This document shows, in pieces, positions 51,581 to 53,773 of a stretch of DNA of 53,773 nucleotides; the first letter of the stretch is position 1, and every line of letters starts with the position of its first letter. The stretch comes from Candidatus Copromonas faecavium (nom. illeg.) (GTDB taxonomy: Bacteria > Bacillota > Clostridia > Lachnospirales > Lachnospiraceae), in contig DVGC01000041.1 in NCBI GenBank assembly GCA_018712915.1, forward strand, positions 1 to 53,773, in the 5' to 3' direction. The translations under genes and the position numbers were made by a program. The notes below the pieces were generated by a model. It saw nothing but the letters and a program-made list of their open reading frames with translations. It did not search any database and had not been told where the DNA came from.

Positions 51581-52309
51581 TTGAAGTGGGGAGCGATTGT
51601 CCTGGCGGCCGGCCAGGGAAGACGGATGCACAGCCGGGTGGCAAAGCAGTTCCTTCTGCTCAATGGCCGTCCGGTGATTTATTATGCCTTAAAGGCTTTT
51701 GAGGAGAGTCAGGCAGAGTCGGTGGTTCTTGTAACCGGTGAGGAGGAAATCCCCTACTGCCGGGAAGAAATTGTGGAGAAATATGGGTTTAAAAAGGTAA
51801 AGGCTGTGGTGGCCGGCGGGGCCGAGCGGTATCATTCCGTGCGGAACGGGCTGCGTGAGTTTCAGAAGACCTTTTCAAAGGATGATATTGTCCTGATCCA
51901 TGACGGGGCCAGACCGCTGTTAAATTCGGCCATTATCGAGCGCACGCTGGCGGCGGCCAGCCAGTATCATGCCTGCACGGCGGCCATGCCGGTGAAAGAT
52001 ACCATCAAGGTGGCCGATGAAGAAGCATTTGCAGAAACGACGCTGGACAGAAGCCGTCTCTGGCAGATTCAGACGCCTCAGGCCTTTTCCTGCGGCCTGA
52101 TTTTAAGTGCGTATGAGAAATTATTTGCCGATCCGGAACTTCAGAAGGGAATTACGGACGATGCCATGGTGGTGGAGTCCATGACGGGAGAACGGGTTAA
52201 GCTGGTAGAAGGAAGCTATGAAAATTTGAAGGTGACGACGCCGGAGGATATGGTGATTGCAGAATGTTTACTGAAGGAACGGGAAAAAAATCAGACCATC
52301 CGATTCTGA
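51581..52309 (+). CDS. ispD: 2-C-methyl-D-erythritol 4-phosphate cytidylyltransferase
   Basis: TTG 51581 lies 7 nt after GGAGG, giving 242 aa starting MKWGAIVLAAGQGRRM; ATG 51575 is adjacent to the Shine-Dalgarno and ATG 51551 precedes it. The CTP loop AAGQGRRM and Lys in VAKQFL, the HDGARPL motif and TPQAF are all present. It makes CDP-methylerythritol in the non-mevalonate isoprenoid pathway, which also supplies undecaprenyl phosphate. Its 3' end overlaps the GNAT gene by 46 nt. Confidence 0.95.
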   Translation: MKWGAIVLAAGQGRRMHSRVAKQFLLLNGRPVIYYALKAFEESQAESVVLVTGEEEIPYCREEIVEKYGFKKVKAVVAGGAERYHSVRNGLREFQKTFSKDDIVLIHDGARPLLNSAIIERTLAAASQYHACTAAMPVKDTIKVADEEAFAETTLDRSRLWQIQTPQAFSCGLILSAYEKLFADPELQKGITDDAMVVESMTGERVKLVEGSYENLKVTTPEDMVIAECLLKEREKNQTIRF

Positions 52310-52944
52310 CGACCAGGCGGTTGGTACTGCGTCCTTTCGAGAAAAAGGACTTGAACGCGATTCTGATGATTTTTGGTGATGAGGAACTCAACACCTTTTT
52401 GCCATGGTTTCCATTAAAAACGATGGAGGATGCAAGGCAGTTTTTTCTTGAACGGTATGAGAGGTTTTATCACGACCTCCCGGAATCCCCCCAAAAAGGA
52501 AGCTGGGAATTTCGGTATGCCGTGTGCAGAAGAGAAGAGGATATTCCCATTGGATATGTGCATCTTGGAGGAGATGACAGTCATGATTTGGGATATGGCT
52601 TGAAGCGGGAATTTCGGGGACAGGGGTTCATGACGGAAGCAGCGGGAGCCGTTTTGGATTATGCCGGAGATTTAGGTCTGCCGTTTGTGACGGCAACCCA
52701 TGATGTGAAAAATCCAAAAAGCGGACGGGTAATGGAACGGCTTGGTCTCACGTATCGTTATTCCTATGAGGAATTTTGGCAGCCAAAGGGATTTCTGGTG
52801 ACATTTCGGATGTACCAGAAGAATTTTGACGGCAGTGACGGGACATTTATGGGATACTGGGAGCAGTCTAAAGTACATTTTGTTTCCGGGCCCCAGTCCG
52901 AAGAACTGTGTCCGGATAAGGAACCGACAAACCGGGGAGTGTGA
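52264..52944 (+). CDS. GNAT family acetyltransferase (RimJ/RimL type)
   Basis: A 226-aa protein: TTRRLVLRPFEKKDLNAI is the standard N-terminus, YAVCRREEDIPIGYVHL the central strand, LGYGLKREFRGQGFMTEAAGAVLDYA the acetyl-CoA site and DVKNPKSGRVMERLGLTYRYSYEEF the C-terminal signature. The last 40 residues are an extension. Members modify protein N-termini, antibiotics or small molecules; the target is unknown. Its start lies inside ispD, in another frame, without a strong ribosome binding site. Confidence 0.86.
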   Translation: MFTEGTGKKSDHPILTTRRLVLRPFEKKDLNAILMIFGDEELNTFLPWFPLKTMEDARQFFLERYERFYHDLPESPQKGSWEFRYAVCRREEDIPIGYVHLGGDDSHDLGYGLKREFRGQGFMTEAAGAVLDYAGDLGLPFVTATHDVKNPKSGRVMERLGLTYRYSYEEFWQPKGFLVTFRMYQKNFDGSDGTFMGYWEQSKVHFVSGPQSEELCPDKEPTNRGV

Positions 52945-53016
52945 TCCGACGAAAAGGTGTAAAAACCAGGTGAAACATGGCGGAAATAAAAAAATAAGAA
53001 AACCTTGGAAAACTGC

Positions 53017-53045
53017 TTGACAAAATGGAAAGTGTTCGATAGAAT
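53017..53045 (+). promoter_or_regulatory. promoter for tRNA-Ser genes
   Basis: TTGACA (53017-53022), a 17-bp spacer, TAGAAT (53040-53045), 27 bp before the first tRNA. Confidence 0.7.
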
Positions 53046-53072
53046 ATAAAAGCACGTTTGAGAGAACGCTTT

Positions 53073-53158
53073 GGAGAGATATCGAAGTGGTCATAACGAG
53101 GCGGTCTTGAAAACCGTTTGTCCGCAAGGGCGCGTGGGTTCGAATCCCACTCTCTCCG
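53073..53158 (+). tRNA. tRNA-Ser (anticodon UGA)
   Basis: An 86-nt class II tRNA. Acceptor stem GGAGAGA pairs with TCTCTCC with discriminator G. The anticodon loop is CTTGAAA, within stem GCGGT/ACCGT-type pairing. A long variable arm (TTGTCCGCAAGGGCGC) follows, and the T-arm is GTGGGTTCGAATCCCAC. CCA is not encoded. Confidence 0.96.
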
Positions 53159-53240
53159 CTTGTGTACCTGCTGCGGAGTTTGGGAAGGCCTGGTGCACAA
53201 ATTTTATATGGATCCTGAAATGGGATGTGATTCAACCAAT

Positions 53241-53329
53241 GCAGAAGTACCCAAGTGGTTGAAGGGGCTCCCCTGGAAAGGGAGTAGGTCGTTAGTAGCG
53301 GCGCGAGGGTTCAAATCCCTCCTTCTGCG
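53241..53329 (+). tRNA. tRNA-Ser (anticodon GGA)
   Basis: An 89-nt class II tRNA with acceptor stem GCAGAAG/CTTCTGC and discriminator G. The anticodon loop is CTGGAAA in stem CTCCC/GGGAG. It has a long variable arm and a T-arm GAGGGTTCAAATCCCTC. CCA is not encoded. Probably cotranscribed with the preceding tRNA-Ser. Confidence 0.96.
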
Positions 53330-53330
53330 C

Positions 53331-53378
53331 GAAAAGGGCTGTCGGATGACGAGCATTCGTTCGACGGCCTTTTCACTG
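53331..53378 (+). terminator. rho-independent terminator after tRNA-Ser pair
   Basis: GAAAAGGGCTGTCG pairs with CGACGGCCTTTTC, with one bulge, and ends in TTTT; it isolates the tRNA transcript from the following rRNA promoter. Confidence 0.7.
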
Positions 53379-53492
53379 CCCGAACTGACAAAGATTGTGT
53401 GCCTGGCTGTGGAAACAGAGGGGACAGAAGACAAACTTTGACGGCAGACGGCAAAGCCTAAAACACAAAATGAAAAAAGTTGAAAAAAGTAG

Positions 53493-53521
53493 TTGACAAC
53501 TTTGGAAAGATGTGGTAAGAT
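53493..53521 (+). promoter_or_regulatory. strong promoter, probably of an rRNA operon
   Basis: A perfect TTGACA (53493-53498), a 17-bp spacer and TAAGAT (53516-53521). The rest of the window (53522-53773) has no gene. It has the look of an rRNA leader, including GGACCTTGAAAACTGAACAG, common before and between clostridial rRNA genes. 16S itself begins beyond the window. Confidence 0.65.
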
Positions 53522-53773
53522 ACTTAGGCACTTGAGCGAGAGACAAACGCTTCTAATAAAAAAGAAAGCAAAAGTCGGCTTGAGAACAAGGTTCGACAAA
53601 TGAGAAAGTTGTAAAAATGAGTATCTGCGGCGAACGACAAATAAGGACCTTGAAAACTGAACAGTATGTAAAACCCTGAAAATTCTTATAAAAATGGCTT
53701 TGGTTTAAGGCCATGAATGAGAACATTCAGAACAAAAACCTAAACAACAGTAGAACGGTTTGAAATTAGCCAA

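Noticed and set aside
1-53773. CRISPR arrays
   Set aside because: No regularly spaced direct repeats with unique spacers were seen; the repeats present are iterons, palindromes or low-complexity coding sequence.

Overview
The window looks like a stretch of a Bacillota (Clostridia, most likely Lachnospiraceae) chromosome. The evidence is strong AGGAGG-type ribosome binding sites, frequent TTG/GTG starts, GcvPA/GcvPB-type split proteins, a LicD-family gene, an S8 subtilase, a split Opp/Dpp-type transporter, and a Ser-tRNA/rRNA promoter block at the right end. This assignment is inference; no rRNA sequence is reached.

Region 1 (1-~4.0 kb, all minus strand) is an accessory element. It holds the N-terminal 203 codons of a HUH-type Rep with a helicase Walker A that resembles CRESS-DNA virus/plasmid Reps, a small unknown protein, an FtsK/TcpA-like translocase, a two-TM membrane protein, a 108-aa protein and a possible regulator. 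Between the translocase and rep lies a 9-bp stem with a 10-nt loop. The loop contains AAGTATTAC on the rep strand, matching the NANTATTAC nonanucleotide of circovirus-type origins, and tandem GGGACAN iterons follow three bases away. I read this as a rolling-circle origin, probably also an oriT, of an integrative mobilizable element. It is the most unusual part of the window.

Region 2 (4.4-6.3 kb) is a scar-like junction: a secreted cell-wall-binding-repeat protein, two hairpin terminators, a TnpB remnant, and a compact type I toxin-antitoxin locus (30-aa holin-like toxin, convergent antisense RNA, and a decayed second copy of that RNA).

Region 3 (6.3-18.2 kb) is a catabolic island. It contains a GntR/FCD regulator, a nitrilase-family amidase and a creatininase-family amidohydrolase on minus. 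On plus are an RraA-like protein, a complete oligopeptide-type ABC importer and a divergent GcvPA/GcvPB-like PLP decarboxylase pair. TATACTA-type palindromes upstream of the regulator and over the rraA promoter suggest one regulon that takes up and breaks down an amide- or amino-acid-like compound.

Region 4 (18.4-31.3 kb) is mostly housekeeping: an ABC-2 exporter, an OmpR-type two-component system, a Sir2-like protein with ung and uppP, an HtrA protease, a long-linker ClpX and a convergent subtilase.

Region 5 (31.4-48.6 kb) is a tightly coupled surface-polysaccharide operon. It starts with an LspA homolog and Glf. LicD, a HisC-like PLP enzyme and a LicC-like cytidylyltransferase may add a phospho-amino-alcohol. 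A Wzx-like flippase, several glycosyltransferases, DUF2304 and DUF2142 membrane proteins, RmlC, a TagG/TagH-type exporter, a methyltransferase and a 1053-aa multidomain glycosyltransferase follow.

Region 6 (48.6-53.8 kb) returns to core genes (rimI, a small zinc-ribbon protein, rnz, tsaD, ispD, a GNAT) and ends with tRNA-Ser(UGA), tRNA-Ser(GGA), a terminator and the promoter plus leader of an rRNA operon whose 16S gene lies beyond the edge.
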